64,000 bases of DNA from Acidobacteriota bacterium (GCA_013289585.1 JABCZR010000001.1:1-64000), one strand, 5' to 3'. Positions 33,927-44,455 are shown, counted from the stretch's first letter. Notes: generated by a model from the letters alone, not told the origin. A program made the numbers and translations.

Positions 33927-36407
33927 ATGGCGGGAAACTTCCAACAGGATTTGCGGGGCGGGTTGCGGATGCTCCGGAAGAGCCCAGGATTCACTTTTGT
34001 CGCGGTGCTGTCGCTGGCGCTGGGGATCGGGGCGAATACCGCTATCTTCACGATTATCAACGCAGTTTTCCTGCATCCACTGCCGGTCGAAGAGCCTGCG
34101 CGGCTGGCGGAAATGTTCACGCGCGACACCCTGACGGTCGACGCCAACGTCAACTTCCAGCTTACCCCGACTTCACTCCCCAACTACGAGGACTACCGGG
34201 ATCAGAACACGGTGTTCTCCGGGCTGGCCGTGGTCACCTTCCCAATACCGCTGAATTGGGGCGGCCAAGCCGAGCCGCAGCAATTAAACGCTTCGCTGGT
34301 GAGCGGGAACTTCTTCGACGTGCTGGGCGTGAAACCCTATCGCGGGCGCACCTTCATCCCCGATGGAGACAAAAAGATCGGCGGCAACCCTGAAGTGGTG
34401 TTGAGCTACAGCTTGTGGACGCGGCGATTCGGTTCCGACGACAAGTTCGTCGGCCAGACTATCAGCCTCAATGGCACACCGTACACCGTGGTGGGGATCA
34501 CGCCGCCGAGCTTCAAAGGTATCGTCTCGCTTGGACGTCCGGACGTGCTCTGGATCCCCATCACCATGCGCGACTACGTCCTCACCGGGCAGCTCAAGGA
34601 TCTCGAAAACAACCGGCGTTTCCGCTGGACTTCCATCGTCGGCCGCCTGAAGCCGCAGGTCGGTATCGTAGAGGCGCAGGCGGCCATGAAAACGATTGCC
34701 GCCGGCCTCGAGAAGGAGTATCCGCGCGACAACAAGGGCCGCACCGTGGAGCTCTATGCGCTGAACGAGTCGGCGCTGGGGATTAATCAGCGAAAGCAAT
34801 TCTCTCTCGCTGGCGGGGTGCTGATGGGTGTGGTTGGCCTGGTGCTGTTGATCGCCTGCGTCAACCTGGCCAATTTGCTGCTCGCGCAATCCGCCAAACG
34901 CGAAAAAGAGTTGAGCATTCGCGCGGCGATGGGGGCGGGGCGGTGGCGGTTGGTGCGGCAACTGCTGACGGAGAGTACGGTGCTCTCGTTGATGGGCGGC
35001 CTGGCGGGACTGCTGGTCGCATATTGGGGACGCAATGTGTTGTGGTCCTTCCGGCCTCCATTCTTGATCGATGGCTCGATCAATCTTTCGTTCGATGCCC
35101 GCGTGCTGGGGTTTACCGTGCTGATTTCCATGATGACCGGCATGCTCTTCGGGATCATTCCAGCCATCAAGGCTTCCGGCACGGACGTCAACGAGGTTTT
35201 GAAGACCGGCGGGCGTGGCGGCGCGCTGGGCTGGACACACAACCGGCTGCGCGGCTTGCTGGTGATTTCGGAAATTGCGCTGGCACTCGTGGCGCTCGTG
35301 GGCTCGGGACTGTTTCTGCGTAGCATGCAGAATGCGCAGCAATTCAATCCCGGATTCGAATCGCACAATATGTTTCAGATGCTTTTTGATCTCGGCGCCC
35401 TGCGCTACGACGAGAATCATGGGCAGCAATTCTTCCGCGACGTTGTCGAGCGTGCGAAAACGGTCCCCGGAGTGGCGAATGCTTCGGTGTCCGCGAACGG
35501 CGTGTTCGGCGGCGGCATCTCAGCGACCGTCTTTCGCGAGGGCGAGCAGACCGATCCGAATAACCGCGGAACGCTTGTAAATCTTGACGAGGTGACCCCC
35601 GGCCACTTCGAAACCATGCGCATCCCATTGTTGGGCGGCCGCGACTTCACCGACTTCGACCGCGAAAACACTGCGCCAGTAGCCGTAATCAACCAGGCCA
35701 TGGCCAATCTCCTCTGGCCGGGCCAGGAACCGCTCGGAAAACGGTTCGCGGTCGTGCAGGAACCAAACCTGCTTCAGGTCGTGGGAGTGGTGGGGACCAC
35801 CGTTGTGGGCCAGATTGGGGAAGATCCCCAGCCGATCGCCTATTTTCCGATGCGGCAGAAATACTCGCCCTTTGCCACGCTGGTTGTACGCACTACTGGA
35901 AACCCCGATGGGCTTCTGGGAACTGTGCGCACGCAAGTGCAGCAACTCGACAAAAACTTGGCATTTACGAATACGCAGACGGTGCAGCAGATTCTGGGGC
36001 AGGGATTGTGGCCCGCGCGCATGGGCGCGGCGCTGCTCGGGTTGTTCGGGGCGTTGGCGCTGATCCTTGCTTCGATTGGAATTTACGGCGTGCTGGCGTA
36101 TTCGGTGGCGCAGCGAACGAGCGAAATTGGATTACGGATGGCGCTGGGAGCGCAGCCGCGTCAAGTGCTGCGTCTGGTGCTCAGGCAGGGAATGCTGCTC
36201 GCACTAATCGGAGCGGCTGTGGGCATCCTGGTAGCGCTGCCGGTGGCGCGGCTGGCTTCGGGGCTGCTGTATGGAGTGAGCGCGACCGATCCGATTACCT
36301 ATGCGGCTATCACGCTGTTGCTGATGGGTGTCGCGCTGCTCGCATGTTATCTTCCCGCGCGTCGCGCGACGCGCATTGATCCGCTCGTGGCGCTGCGCGT
36401 GGATTAG
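33927..36407 (+). CDS. ABC-type permease of the ADOP family (MacB core plus FtsX repeats)
   Basis: About 826 aa inner-membrane protein. It opens with an N-terminal [34 protein letters not shown] helix typical of acidobacterial duplicated permeases (ADOP). The first MacB periplasmic domain spans about 55-255. FtsX-like membrane blocks are seen near [27 protein letters not shown] and near [27 protein letters not shown]; a second MacB core sits between. The ATG at 33927 has TGGAGGTG upstream. No ATPase gene is adjacent, as is usual for ADOPs. These are thought to export peptides or lipoproteins with a separate MacB-type ATPase; the substrate is unknown. Confidence 0.9.
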   Translation: MAGNFQQDLRGGLRMLRKSPGFTFVAVLSLALGIGANTAIFTIINAVFLHPLPVEEPARLAEMFTRDTLTVDANVNFQLTPTSLPNYEDYRDQNTVFSGLAVVTFPIPLNWGGQAEPQQLNASLVSGNFFDVLGVKPYRGRTFIPDGDKKIGGNPEVVLSYSLWTRRFGSDDKFVGQTISLNGTPYTVVGITPPSFKGIVSLGRPDVLWIPITMRDYVLTGQLKDLENNRRFRWTSIVGRLKPQVGIVEAQAAMKTIAAGLEKEYPRDNKGRTVELYALNESALGINQRKQFSLAGGVLMGVVGLVLLIACVNLANLLLAQSAKREKELSIRAAMGAGRWRLVRQLLTESTVLSLMGGLAGLLVAYWGRNVLWSFRPPFLIDGSINLSFDARVLGFTVLISMMTGMLFGIIPAIKASGTDVNEVLKTGGRGGALGWTHNRLRGLLVISEIALALVALVGSGLFLRSMQNAQQFNPGFESHNMFQMLFDLGALRYDENHGQQFFRDVVERAKTVPGVANASVSANGVFGGGISATVFREGEQTDPNNRGTLVNLDEVTPGHFETMRIPLLGGRDFTDFDRENTAPVAVINQAMANLLWPGQEPLGKRFAVVQEPNLLQVVGVVGTTVVGQIGEDPQPIAYFPMRQKYSPFATLVVRTTGNPDGLLGTVRTQVQQLDKNLAFTNTQTVQQILGQGLWPARMGAALLGLFGALALILASIGIYGVLAYSVAQRTSEIGLRMALGAQPRQVLRLVLRQGMLLALIGAAVGILVALPVARLASGLLYGVSATDPITYAAITLLLMGVALLACYLPARRATRIDPLVALRVD

Positions 36408-36630
36408 AAGTGGCAGGGCTCACGAGCTAAGCACGCAGCCGTCCCCGGCCTGACGATAAGAAAAACATCGCCCTCGAAGTGGCAAGCAGGACAACTCGCC
36501 GTGTCGGAACGCTTGTTGTGACCCCGCAGGAAAACTAGACTGGAACCTGCTGCGGTGTCTCTGCGGCCGGTTTGCCTCCCTCTTCCGTCAGACTCCCTCT
36601 TGGCTTGCTCACTGAAAGTGTTGTGTCAAA

Positions 36631-37173
36631 ATGCCGAATGAATCTGTGAAACTTGGCTCACGCTCAACAGCGCCGGAGCGCACTGAACGCCGCCGCTATC
36701 CGCGATATTCGTTCACAGCTGCGGTGCAGGCAGTGGATACGGTGCAGCGGTCGGTGTTGAACGCGCGGATCAGCGACCTCGGGCGGGGCGGATGCTATGT
36801 CGACGCGTTCAGCCCGTTCCCGTTGAAGACGGGCGTGAAGCTGCGCATCACGAGTGAGAAGAGGTCGTTCGAAGCGCATGCGGATGTCGTCTATTCGAAA
36901 ACCGGAATGGGCATGGGGCTGGCGTTCACGACGGTGGAACCGGAACAACTCAATATTCTCGATCGATGGCTGGCGGAATTGAGCGGCGCGGCGCCGTTCG
37001 AACCAGAACGGTGCAGGAGCAACGGCGACAATCACGTCAGGGAGCCATCGAGCGATGAACAGTGCTACGCGCTCATCGAACGGACGATTTCGCTGATTCG
37101 TCAGGGCAGCCTCACGGACGAGCAAGGCAAGACTCTGCTTCGCAATCTGCTTTGCCCGGATCCAAAATCTTGA
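36631..37173 (+). CDS. PilZ domain (c-di-GMP binding) protein
   Basis: 180 aa. The PilZ signature is present: RRRYPRYSF (RxxxR) near residue 20, and DLGRGGCYVD (D/NxSxxG-like, with Ser replaced by Gly) near 50. A beta-barrel region follows (VKLRITSEKRSFEAHADVVYSKTGMGMGLAF). The last 60 residues are a helical extension without a known fold (YALIERTISLIRQGSLTDEQGKTLLRNLL). It likely binds cyclic di-GMP and relays it to an unknown partner. The Ser-to-Gly change could weaken ligand binding. It is followed by the symporter gene on the same strand. Confidence 0.85.
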   Translation: MPNESVKLGSRSTAPERTERRRYPRYSFTAAVQAVDTVQRSVLNARISDLGRGGCYVDAFSPFPLKTGVKLRITSEKRSFEAHADVVYSKTGMGMGLAFTTVEPEQLNILDRWLAELSGAAPFEPERCRSNGDNHVREPSSDEQCYALIERTISLIRQGSLTDEQGKTLLRNLLCPDPKS

Positions 37174-37276
37174 GCTAAGAATACTTGCATTGGCCTCCGT
37201 CACGTCCGCTCTCCATTGACACAGGCCCCTAAGCAGAATACCTTTCGGCACCGATGGAATGCTTCGTTCGGGGCCG

Positions 37277-38641
37277 ATGAAAAACAGACTTCTTCTGGCG
37301 GCGGTTGTGGCCGCTACGATTGCCGTGGCGGTTTCGCTCTTCGCTGGAGTTCCAGCGGCGGGGATGCCCGGTTTTGTCCCGGTAATTTTGCGCTGGGTCG
37401 CCATCCTGCTGATTGCCGCGTATGCGGCGTCACGGCGTTCGCTCACCGCGTGGATTCTTGTGGGGTTGCTGGCCGGCGCGGAAGTAGGGTACGACTGGCC
37501 CTCGGCCGCAGTGAAGCTTCAGTTCCTCGGCTCGATTTTTCTTCGACTCATCAAGGTGATCATCGCGCCGCTTTTGTTTGGCACGCTGGTAGTAGGCATT
37601 GCGGGCCACGCCGACTTGAAGAAGGTCGGACGGCTGGGCGTGAAATCGCTGATTTATTTTGAGATCGTCTCCACGATTGCCCTGCTGATCGGTTTCGCAG
37701 CCATCAATCTGAGCCGCGCCGGCGAAGGCGTGCGGTTGCCGCCCACTGCGGTCGCGGAAACATTGAACGCGACGCCGCACACCGCGGCACAACTCATCAC
37801 CGACATTTTTCCAGAGAACATTGCGAAGTCTGTCGCCGAAGGACAGGTTTTACAAGTGGTAGTGTTCAGTATTTTGTTTGCAATGGCGCTCGCGCTGGTC
37901 CCCGAACCCAAGCGGCGTCCCATGCTCGCGTTCGCCGAAAGCCTTTCGGAAACGATGTTCAAGTTCACGAACATTGTGATGCTGGCCGCACCGATTGGAG
38001 TGTTTGGAGCCATCGCTTACACCGTCGGCCATCTTGGCCTGGGCGTTTTGTTGCCGCTCTTGAAGCTGCTGGCGACGATGTACGTGGCGCTCATTTTTTT
38101 CATATCGTGCGTCTTGTTTCCCATTGCCTTGCTGGCTCGCGTGCCGGTGCAGCAATTCCTCCGCGCGGTGACCGAACCCGTGACCATCGCATTCGCCACG
38201 GCGAGCTCGGAGGCCGCGCTTCCCCGCGCAATGGAACAGATGGAAGCATTCGGCGTGCCGCGTGAGACCGTCGCGTTTGTGTTGCCAACGGGCTACAGCT
38301 TCAACCTCGATGGCTCCAGTCTTTACCAGTCGCTCGCATTACTGTTCATCGCACAAGCCGCGGGGATTCACCTGACCATCGGGCAGCAGGCCGTCATGCT
38401 TTTGACGCTGCTGGTAAGCAGCAAAGGAACCGCGGGTGTGGCGCGCGCGTCGCTGGTCATCGTTTTCGCCGCGGCAACTTCATTCCATCTGCCAACCGAG
38501 CCGCTCTTCTTGCTCTTTGCAATCGATCAACTGATGGACATGGGACGAACTGCCGTAAACGTGCTCGGCAATTGCCTCGCGTGCGTGGTTATCGCTCGAT
38601 GGGAGGGCGAATTTCCCGCCGAATCTCCCGCATCGCATTGA
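37277..38641 (+). CDS. Dicarboxylate/amino acid:cation symporter (DAACS, GltP-like)
   Basis: Inner-membrane Na+ or H+-coupled uptake of glutamate, aspartate or C4-dicarboxylates. About 454 aa with eight helices and re-entrant loops. The HP1 Ser-rich motif is TASSEAALPRAMEQ, the TM7 region is PTGYSFNLDGSSLYQSLAL, the HP2 loop is SSKGTAGVARA, and the TM8 substrate-binding motif is DMGRTAVNVLGN (Arg-Thr and Asn/Asp sites). The first two helices are longer than usual, with an apparent extra N-terminal segment. Start at ATG 37277; ATG 37259 is an alternative, and neither has a strong ribosome site. Confidence 0.9.
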   Translation: MKNRLLLAAVVAATIAVAVSLFAGVPAAGMPGFVPVILRWVAILLIAAYAASRRSLTAWILVGLLAGAEVGYDWPSAAVKLQFLGSIFLRLIKVIIAPLLFGTLVVGIAGHADLKKVGRLGVKSLIYFEIVSTIALLIGFAAINLSRAGEGVRLPPTAVAETLNATPHTAAQLITDIFPENIAKSVAEGQVLQVVVFSILFAMALALVPEPKRRPMLAFAESLSETMFKFTNIVMLAAPIGVFGAIAYTVGHLGLGVLLPLLKLLATMYVALIFFISCVLFPIALLARVPVQQFLRAVTEPVTIAFATASSEAALPRAMEQMEAFGVPRETVAFVLPTGYSFNLDGSSLYQSLALLFIAQAAGIHLTIGQQAVMLLTLLVSSKGTAGVARASLVIVFAAATSFHLPTEPLFLLFAIDQLMDMGRTAVNVLGNCLACVVIARWEGEFPAESPASH

Positions 38642-38890
38642 AATCATCTTCCTGCCTCGTCGGCAATTCGAGCCTCCAGGGATGCGATCGCCGAGAATCG
38701 TTTCACTACACCAATGGACAGGGCTGCGCTACCGCGGCGCCAACTGGCCGCTTTTGCGCCTCACGTCCAGTTACGCAGTTCCGTAGACAACCATAGACTG
38801 CCGCTAAAAGCAGAAGCAGTTTGCGGAAAGACCTAGCGGAGTCATGCTCGAAGTTAGCCGCAAGATGGTGCCGGTAAGGAGTGTGTCCTC

Positions 38891-39385
38891 ATGAAAATCC
38901 TAGCGCGTGTTTTGCTCGCATCTTTTCTGATTCTCTCTCAAGGCCCGCTATCGGCCGCGGCAAAAGACAAACACCCTTCGCTTCCCACCCTGGTCATGAA
39001 TGCCAAGACGATCTACGTTGAAAATCACACGACTGCCGCCGAGCTGAAAAATACCGCGTTCACCGAGCTGGCAAAATGGGGCCGCTTCCAGGTTGTGGAC
39101 AGCCCGGAGAAAGCGGATATCGTGCTGCAGCTTTCGAACGGCAACTACGTGAAATTTGTTCCCGGCGGGGAAGATTCACCGGCCGCTGCAGCCAAACCCG
39201 GCAAACAAGACTGGGTTGGCGCGGATGGAGCGGTGCCTCCGGGCTCCACGCGCGTCTCGCTGATCGACCCCAAGTCCGGAAGCTCGCTGTGGTCCGACGT
39301 GCGCAAGACGGACAGCCCAAAGGCCGCGACGCACATGCTCGACGGCCTGCGCGAAGCCTTCGATCAGAAAGAAAAAGGTCACTAG
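38891..39385 (+). CDS. Hypothetical secreted protein
   Basis: 164 aa with a signal peptide (MKILARVLLASFLILSQGPLSAAA). The body reads LVMNAKTIYVENHTTAAELKNTAFTELAKWGRFQVVDSPEKADIVLQLS, an alpha/beta pattern, and ends VSLIDPKSGSSLWSDVRKTDSPKAATHMLDGLREAF. This resembles small periplasmic proteins with a TolB-N/CsgG-like fold that compute a stable strand-helix-strand around 'VDSPEKADIVL'. I do not assign a family. The ATG at 38891 has AAGGAG about 10 nt upstream. It appears to be a single-gene unit. Confidence 0.7.
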   Translation: MKILARVLLASFLILSQGPLSAAAKDKHPSLPTLVMNAKTIYVENHTTAAELKNTAFTELAKWGRFQVVDSPEKADIVLQLSNGNYVKFVPGGEDSPAAAAKPGKQDWVGADGAVPPGSTRVSLIDPKSGSSLWSDVRKTDSPKAATHMLDGLREAFDQKEKGH

Positions 39386-39576
39386 CGTATCGTAGGCTGA
39401 GGCCCGCTACATTTTGGTCAGCGCTAGGTTTTATCATTCGGAACAGCGCTCTAGCCGCGCGAGAATACTCCTAACGGCCGATTTCCACCCTCACTGGTCT
39501 CTTTTTCCCTTCCGCCCCTGAACTGCGGGCGCTCAACTGTTGTATATTGCCTCCGCATGTTTTGGAGGCTTTCGAG

Positions 39577-40731
39577 ATGGAACTCTGGTCACGACGTAAA
39601 TTCTTTTTGACTTCTCTCGCGGGGAGCGCAATTGCCGGCGCCGGCAAATTATTTGGCAGCACGCCGTCGGCCAATAGCAGCAGTGCGTCCGCTCTTGCGA
39701 ACCCCGCTGCTGCCGCCCAAGGCAAGCGGCCGCTGATTATTTCCAGCGCCAATGGGCTGCACGCTCTCGGTAAGGGCATGGATATTCTCAAGCAAGGCGG
39801 GGACACACTCGAGGCGGTCGTCGTGGCAGTCACTATTGTTGAGGACGACCCCAACGACGACTCCGTGGGCTACGGCGGGCTCCCGAATGAGGAAGGAGTC
39901 GTCGAGCTGGATGCCAGCGTGATGCACGGGCCGACGTACCGCGCGGGTTCGGTGGCCGCGGTGCGCAATATCAAGAATGTTTCGCGGCTGGCGAAGACGG
40001 TGATGGAGAAAACGAATCACGTCATGATTGTCGGCGATGGCGCGCGGCGCTTTGGCGTGGACGAAGGGTTCGAAGAAATCAATCTGCTTACGGATCACTC
40101 GCGCAAAATCTGGCTGGCGTGGAAAGCGTCGACTTCTTTCAACTGGCGCCCGGGGATCGACTCTCCGGAATGGAAGCAGCGTGTTTCCGAGATCTTCAAC
40201 GGCGACGCCGCGCAAATCGCTTATGCGGAGCGCGTCATCGCGCATCCGCCGACGGGGACGATTCCGTGCATGGCCGTGGATGCCAAGGGAGATATTTCCG
40301 CCACGACGACGACTTCCGGCTTGGCTTGGAAAATTCCCGGCCGCGTGGGCGATTCACCGATCATCGGCGCGGGATGCTGCGTGGACAATGAAGTGGGCGC
40401 GGCTGGCTCGACGGGCAAAGGCGAGGAAAACATCAAGATTTCCGGTGGACGCATCATTGTCGAAATGATGCGCCAGGGTAAATCTCCCACTGACGCTTGC
40501 CTGGAGGCCATGGGACGCGTTGCCAAGCACTATAAGAACGACAAGACGAAGCTGGGAACGTTTCACTTGTACTTCTATGCGATCAACAAAGATGGCGTTC
40601 ACGGCGCGGCTTCTCTCTGGCGCAATGGATATGAAGAGAACAAGCAGGCTTCCTATGCTGTGCATGATGGAACGGAGTCGCGGCTGGTGCCCTGCACGCC
40701 TTATTTTGACGCAGCGGGCGGCGATCAATAG
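39577..40731 (+). CDS. Ntn-hydrolase, N4-(beta-N-acetylglucosaminyl)-asparaginase/isoaspartyl peptidase family
   Basis: About 384 aa with a Tat-type signal (SRRKFFLTSLAGSAIAGAG), so probably exported folded. The mature part has the asparaginase-2/glycosylasparaginase pattern: GLHALGKGMDILKQGGDTLEAVV, DDPNDDSVGYGGLPNEEGVVELDAS, and a self-cleavage region GDISATTTTSGLAWK holding the expected nucleophile Thr. It ends with GEENIKISGGRIIVEMM. Members cut N-acetylglucosamine from Asn or hydrolyse beta-aspartyl peptides. The ATG at 39577 follows GGAGG. The LhgO-like gene starts 18 nt downstream, so co-transcription is likely. Confidence 0.88.
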   Translation: MELWSRRKFFLTSLAGSAIAGAGKLFGSTPSANSSSASALANPAAAAQGKRPLIISSANGLHALGKGMDILKQGGDTLEAVVVAVTIVEDDPNDDSVGYGGLPNEEGVVELDASVMHGPTYRAGSVAAVRNIKNVSRLAKTVMEKTNHVMIVGDGARRFGVDEGFEEINLLTDHSRKIWLAWKASTSFNWRPGIDSPEWKQRVSEIFNGDAAQIAYAERVIAHPPTGTIPCMAVDAKGDISATTTTSGLAWKIPGRVGDSPIIGAGCCVDNEVGAAGSTGKGEENIKISGGRIIVEMMRQGKSPTDACLEAMGRVAKHYKNDKTKLGTFHLYFYAINKDGVHGAASLWRNGYEENKQASYAVHDGTESRLVPCTPYFDAAGGDQ

Positions 40732-40749
40732 CCGTTGATTTCACACACC

Positions 40750-41877
40750 ATGGACCAGGCCAACATTTTGATTATTGGCGGTGGGGTGGTTGGCTGCGCC
40801 ATCGCGCAGGCTGTTTCCCATCGCTGGCAAGACGTTTTTCTTGTCGAGCAATTTCCGAAGCTGGGCATGGCTACCAGCACGCGCAACAGCGGTGTGAATC
40901 ATTCGGGGATTTACTATCCGAAGAATTCGCTGAAGGCGCGGCACTGCGTCGAGGGTAACCGGCTCACGTACGAATTCTGCAAGAGGCACAACGTTCCTTT
41001 CCGGCATACGGGGAAACTCGTCGTCGCTGTCGATGCGCACGAGGAAGAAGAACTCCTCGCGCTGAAAAAGCGCGGGGAGGAGAACGGCGTTGAGGGCTTG
41101 CGCATCATCGGGCCTGTTGAGATTCGCGCCCGCGAGCCGTTTATCAGGGGTGTGGCGGCTCTCGAGGTTCCGTCCACCGGAATTGTCTCCGCCGAAGAAC
41201 TGGTTCACGGCTACGCCCGCGTGGCCACGAATCAGGGCGCGAGCATCGTTACCCACGCGCGCGTGATTTCGCTGGAGCCTTCGGGCGAAACCATCCGCGT
41301 AGGCCTGCGTATCGGCGACGAAGAAGATTCCCAGGACGAAACGATTGATGCGAAATGCGTGATCAATGCTGCGGGGCTTTTTGCCGACGAGGTTGCGGCG
41401 CTGCTTGGAAATCATTCATGGCGGATTTATCCCGTTCGCGGCGAATACTGCGAGATTCGCGGACCACAATCTTTGCTGATCAAGAATCTGGTTTATCCGT
41501 TGCCCCATTCCGACGGGCTGAGCCTGGGCGTGCATTTCACGAAGACGCTTTGGGGCAGCGTGCTCGTTGGGCCGACTGCGACTTACGTCGAGGGGAAGGA
41601 TAACTACGAGAAAAATCGCCTGCCCATCGCCGATTTTGCTCACAGCGCGAAAACGCTCCTGCCGGAAATCGAGGAGCGCGATTTGCAGCTCGGGTATTCG
41701 GGGCTGCGGCCGAAGCTCGTTCCTCCCGGCGGAAGAGGGATCGCGGATTTCGTGATTACTCGCGACCCGAACGTGCCACAGGCGATCCACCTTGTTGGCA
41801 TCGAGTCGCCCGGGTTGACCGCCGCGCCCTCGATCGCCAATCACGTCTCAGAGCTTGTCGGAGAGGTTTTGAATTAG
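40750..41877 (+). CDS. FAD-dependent oxidase, L-2-hydroxyglutarate oxidase (LhgO)-like
   Basis: About 375 aa. The N-terminal FAD-binding motif ILIIGGGVVGCAIAQAVS is followed by STRNSGVNHSGIYYPKNSLKARHCVEGNR, very close to the LhgO signature. A second segment, DGLSLGVHFTKTLWGSVLVGP, and the C-terminal PQAIHLVGIESPGLTAAPSIA complete the DAO fold. LhgO converts L-2-hydroxyglutarate to 2-oxoglutarate, passing electrons to quinone or oxygen. ATG 40750 is preferred over the in-frame TTG at 40735. It shares strand and close spacing with the asparaginase-family gene upstream. Confidence 0.87.
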   Translation: MDQANILIIGGGVVGCAIAQAVSHRWQDVFLVEQFPKLGMATSTRNSGVNHSGIYYPKNSLKARHCVEGNRLTYEFCKRHNVPFRHTGKLVVAVDAHEEEELLALKKRGEENGVEGLRIIGPVEIRAREPFIRGVAALEVPSTGIVSAEELVHGYARVATNQGASIVTHARVISLEPSGETIRVGLRIGDEEDSQDETIDAKCVINAAGLFADEVAALLGNHSWRIYPVRGEYCEIRGPQSLLIKNLVYPLPHSDGLSLGVHFTKTLWGSVLVGPTATYVEGKDNYEKNRLPIADFAHSAKTLLPEIEERDLQLGYSGLRPKLVPPGGRGIADFVITRDPNVPQAIHLVGIESPGLTAAPSIANHVSELVGEVLN

Positions 41878-41896
41878 TGGAATCCGCTGGGGCGAT

Positions 41897-43153
41897 TTAG
41901 CCCTGAACGATGAAATAGAAAAGTTGCTTTTTCCCAACTCTCAACAGATGTTTTTGAGGAACGTTAAGATCAATTTCGTACGTCGGGTCTGTGATTACCT
42001 TCTCGTCCAGCTCCACTGCTCCTTGTTTTATCAAGCGCTCAGCCTCTGCACGCGAAGGAGCGGCATCGAGCCTCAGCAATGCTCTTGAGAGCTTCATCTT
42101 GCCCGGTTCGGATCCAGTGTAGTTGTCTGGCTGCAGATTCTTTACAGGAGCATCTTCCGGCACTTGGCGGTCGCTGAACACTCGTTGAAAATGCGCTGCT
42201 GCTTTGAGTGCTGCCTCTTCACCGTAGAACTCTCTAACCATTTCGCTGGCGAGCGATACCTTGACCTGTTTAGGGTGAGCGGTGCCAGCTTGGACGTTAG
42301 TCTTTAAATTCTCGATTTCGTTCACTGTTCTATCAGTGAGAAGTTGAAGATAGGACCACATTAAAAAGTCCGGGATGGACATGAGTTTTCCAAACATGTC
42401 CTCAGGCGATTCCGTAATGCCCACATAGTTGCCCAGGCTCTTGGACATTTTGCGCGAACCATCGAGGCCGACTAGGATCGGCATGGTCAGAATGGCTTGG
42501 CCGGGCAAGCCATATTCCCGCTGAATCTCACGGTGCACCAGCAAATTGAATTTTTGCTCCGTGGCGCCGAGCTCAACATCGGACTGCAGTTTTACAGCAT
42601 CGATCGCCGTCAGCAAAGGATAAAGGATCTCGTGCACGGAAATGGGCTGGCCCTTGTCCAGTCGCGAACTAAAATCCTCGCGCTCCAACATGCGCGCGAG
42701 GCGGTAATGCGAACAGAGCCGGACGACGTCTTCGGCGGACATCTTGCTGAGCCACTCGCTGTTGTAGCGGACTTCCGTTTTTTCGCGGTTGAGAATCTTG
42801 AAGACTTGCTCGAGATACGTTTTCGCGTTGGCGTCGACCTGTTCCCGCGTCAGCGGCGGCCGCGTTTCGGATACTCCGGTAGGGTCGCCAATCATCGCGG
42901 AGAAATCGCCGATGAGGAAAACGGCGGTGTGGCCCATATCTTGAAAGTGCTTCAGCTTGCGGAGGACCACGGTATGACCGAGATGGATATCCGGTGCCGT
43001 GGGGTCTACACCCAGGTAGACGCGCAGCGGAGTTCCGGTTTTTAGTGATTTCGCGAGGCTGGCCTTGAGCTCTTCTTCGGGAATGATTTCCGCGACACCT
43101 TTTTTCAGGTAGGCGAGCTGTTCTTCGACGGGCTTGAATTTCGTTTGCGTCAT
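41897..43153 (-). CDS. tyrS: Tyrosyl-tRNA synthetase
   Basis: Class I aminoacyl-tRNA synthetase charging tRNA-Tyr; 418 aa. The HIGH-type motif is DIHLGHTVVLRKL, with GDFSAMIGDPTG in the Rossmann fold. KMSKSLGN is intact. The C-terminal S4 RNA-binding region is LLRLDAAPSRAEAERLIKQGAVELDEK. The length and sequence suit the longer TyrRS subgroup common outside enterics. The purN gene ends 7 nt upstream on the same strand, giving a purN-tyrS operon. Confidence 0.96.
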   Translation of the reverse strand: MTQTKFKPVEEQLAYLKKGVAEIIPEEELKASLAKSLKTGTPLRVYLGVDPTAPDIHLGHTVVLRKLKHFQDMGHTAVFLIGDFSAMIGDPTGVSETRPPLTREQVDANAKTYLEQVFKILNREKTEVRYNSEWLSKMSAEDVVRLCSHYRLARMLEREDFSSRLDKGQPISVHEILYPLLTAIDAVKLQSDVELGATEQKFNLLVHREIQREYGLPGQAILTMPILVGLDGSRKMSKSLGNYVGITESPEDMFGKLMSIPDFLMWSYLQLLTDRTVNEIENLKTNVQAGTAHPKQVKVSLASEMVREFYGEEAALKAAAHFQRVFSDRQVPEDAPVKNLQPDNYTGSEPGKMKLSRALLRLDAAPSRAEAERLIKQGAVELDEKVITDPTYEIDLNVPQKHLLRVGKKQLFYFIVQG

Positions 43154-43160
43154 GATTTTC

Positions 43161-43766
43161 TTAATTTGTTCGAAGCACGCGGCGTCCTTCGATTTTGAAC
43201 TTTCCTTCGAGTACGATTTTCACCGCCTCGGAATAAATCCGATGCTCTTCCTTCAGAATCTTTTCGGAAAGCGTTGCTTCCGTATCCTGATCCAGCACGG
43301 GCACTTCGGCTTGCAGCACAATTGGACCGGCGTCCAGATTTTCGTCCACAAAATGCACGGTACACCCGGCGAATTTCACGCCGTATTCGAGCGCTTGCCG
43401 CTGCGACTCCAGCCCGGGAAACGAGGGCAGCAGCGACGGATGGATATTCAATATACGATTAGGAAATGCTGCGACAAAGAACGGCGAGAGCAGCCGCATG
43501 TATCCCGCAAGGCAGATCAGGTCCACTTTGGATTCGTTCAGGACCGCGGCCACCTGGCGGTCATAGATTTCCCGCTCCAGGCCCTTCGAGGGAATCACGC
43601 GCGTCTTGATTCCACGCGCTTCCGCACGCTGGATTCCCGGCGCGCCATCGCGATTGCTGATGACGATGCCAATTTCCGAGTTCGGGATGCGGCCCGAGGC
43701 AACACTTTCCGCAAGGGCTTCAAAGTTCGAGCCGCGGCCGCTTACCAGCACGCCTATGCGCTTCAT
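43161..43766 (-). CDS. purN: Phosphoribosylglycinamide formyltransferase
   Basis: Adds a formyl group from 10-formyl-THF to GAR in purine synthesis (third step); 201 aa. Motifs: VLVSGRGSNFEALAES for phosphate binding; LAGYMRLLSPFFV; the catalytic region NIHPSLLPSFPG with Asn-x-His; and TVHFVDENLDAGPIVLQ with the catalytic Asp. It is separated by about 9 kb from the purQLF-lepB-purM cluster and lies in an operon with tyrS. The start ATG lacks a strong Shine-Dalgarno. Confidence 0.95.
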   Translation of the reverse strand: MKRIGVLVSGRGSNFEALAESVASGRIPNSEIGIVISNRDGAPGIQRAEARGIKTRVIPSKGLEREIYDRQVAAVLNESKVDLICLAGYMRLLSPFFVAAFPNRILNIHPSLLPSFPGLESQRQALEYGVKFAGCTVHFVDENLDAGPIVLQAEVPVLDQDTEATLSEKILKEEHRIYSEAVKIVLEGKFKIEGRRVLRTN

Positions 43767-43834
43767 AAACGAAAAACGTTAGCATAACCGTTTGAATCGG
43801 CAAAACGGGACGCAGAGGCAGGCACCGGGATCTT

Positions 43835-44215
43835 TCACTCTGACCGCATAACGACTGCGGCCGCCGATCTCCGGCGCGAAGCTACGACGCCGCCGGCCAT
43901 CCCTCCCACAATTTTGAGGCCATGAGCGATCTTGTACAGGAGAGGTTGCGGCTGGCCCCACGCCAAGCCAAAGTAAATGAGCGCGGCGACCAGACCGACA
44001 AGCGCTCCGTGAAGTACGAAGAGGGAGTCGATGCGCCGGCCGACCCACAGAGCGAAGAGGAATTGCAGCACGGCGGAGGCCATCAGGATGGACGCCAGAA
44101 AGGCCCGCTGGCCAAACAGGTACCGCGTGGGAAAGACGATGGCGAAAACAAGAAGCTCCGCCAAGAATCCGCCCACCAATACACGGCCCCAATGTATCTG
44201 TGTGAATTTCGCCAT
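43835..44215 (-). CDS. Hypothetical small membrane protein with four helices
   Basis: 126 aa, family not recognised. About four hydrophobic segments are evident: VLVGGFLAELLVFAIVF, AFLASILMASAVLQFLFALWVG, LHGALVGLVAALIYFGLAW and a last GLKIVGGMAGGVVA. It ends in a basic tail (SRRRSAAAVVMRSE). Start ATG at 44215. It is divergent from the M28 peptidase gene and about 70 nt upstream of purN on the same strand. No catalytic motif is seen. Confidence 0.65.
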   Translation of the reverse strand: MAKFTQIHWGRVLVGGFLAELLVFAIVFPTRYLFGQRAFLASILMASAVLQFLFALWVGRRIDSLFVLHGALVGLVAALIYFGLAWGQPQPLLYKIAHGLKIVGGMAGGVVASRRRSAAAVVMRSE

Positions 44216-44455
44216 AATCCTCAGATCGGCGCTTGTACGGCGGAACGCGGCGCCTCAAGGAGATCAGATGGTCATTCTAGCGAAGCCTGCATTATAGCGC
44301 CGACGGGGAATTTTTCTCATCGCGGATTCGATGGGCAAGTTCTCCGGGTCCATGCAAAGGAACCTGCTATCGGGGGCTTCTTAGCGCCATCGGAGGGAAT
44401 CTTTGCTAGAATTCCGGATTTGCCGATAGACAAATCAAACGGGGAATCACAAATC

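Noticed and set aside
43922-44455. 178-codon upstream extension of the second M28 peptidase
   Set aside because: It overlaps the small membrane protein gene on the other strand and places a signal peptide in mid-protein.
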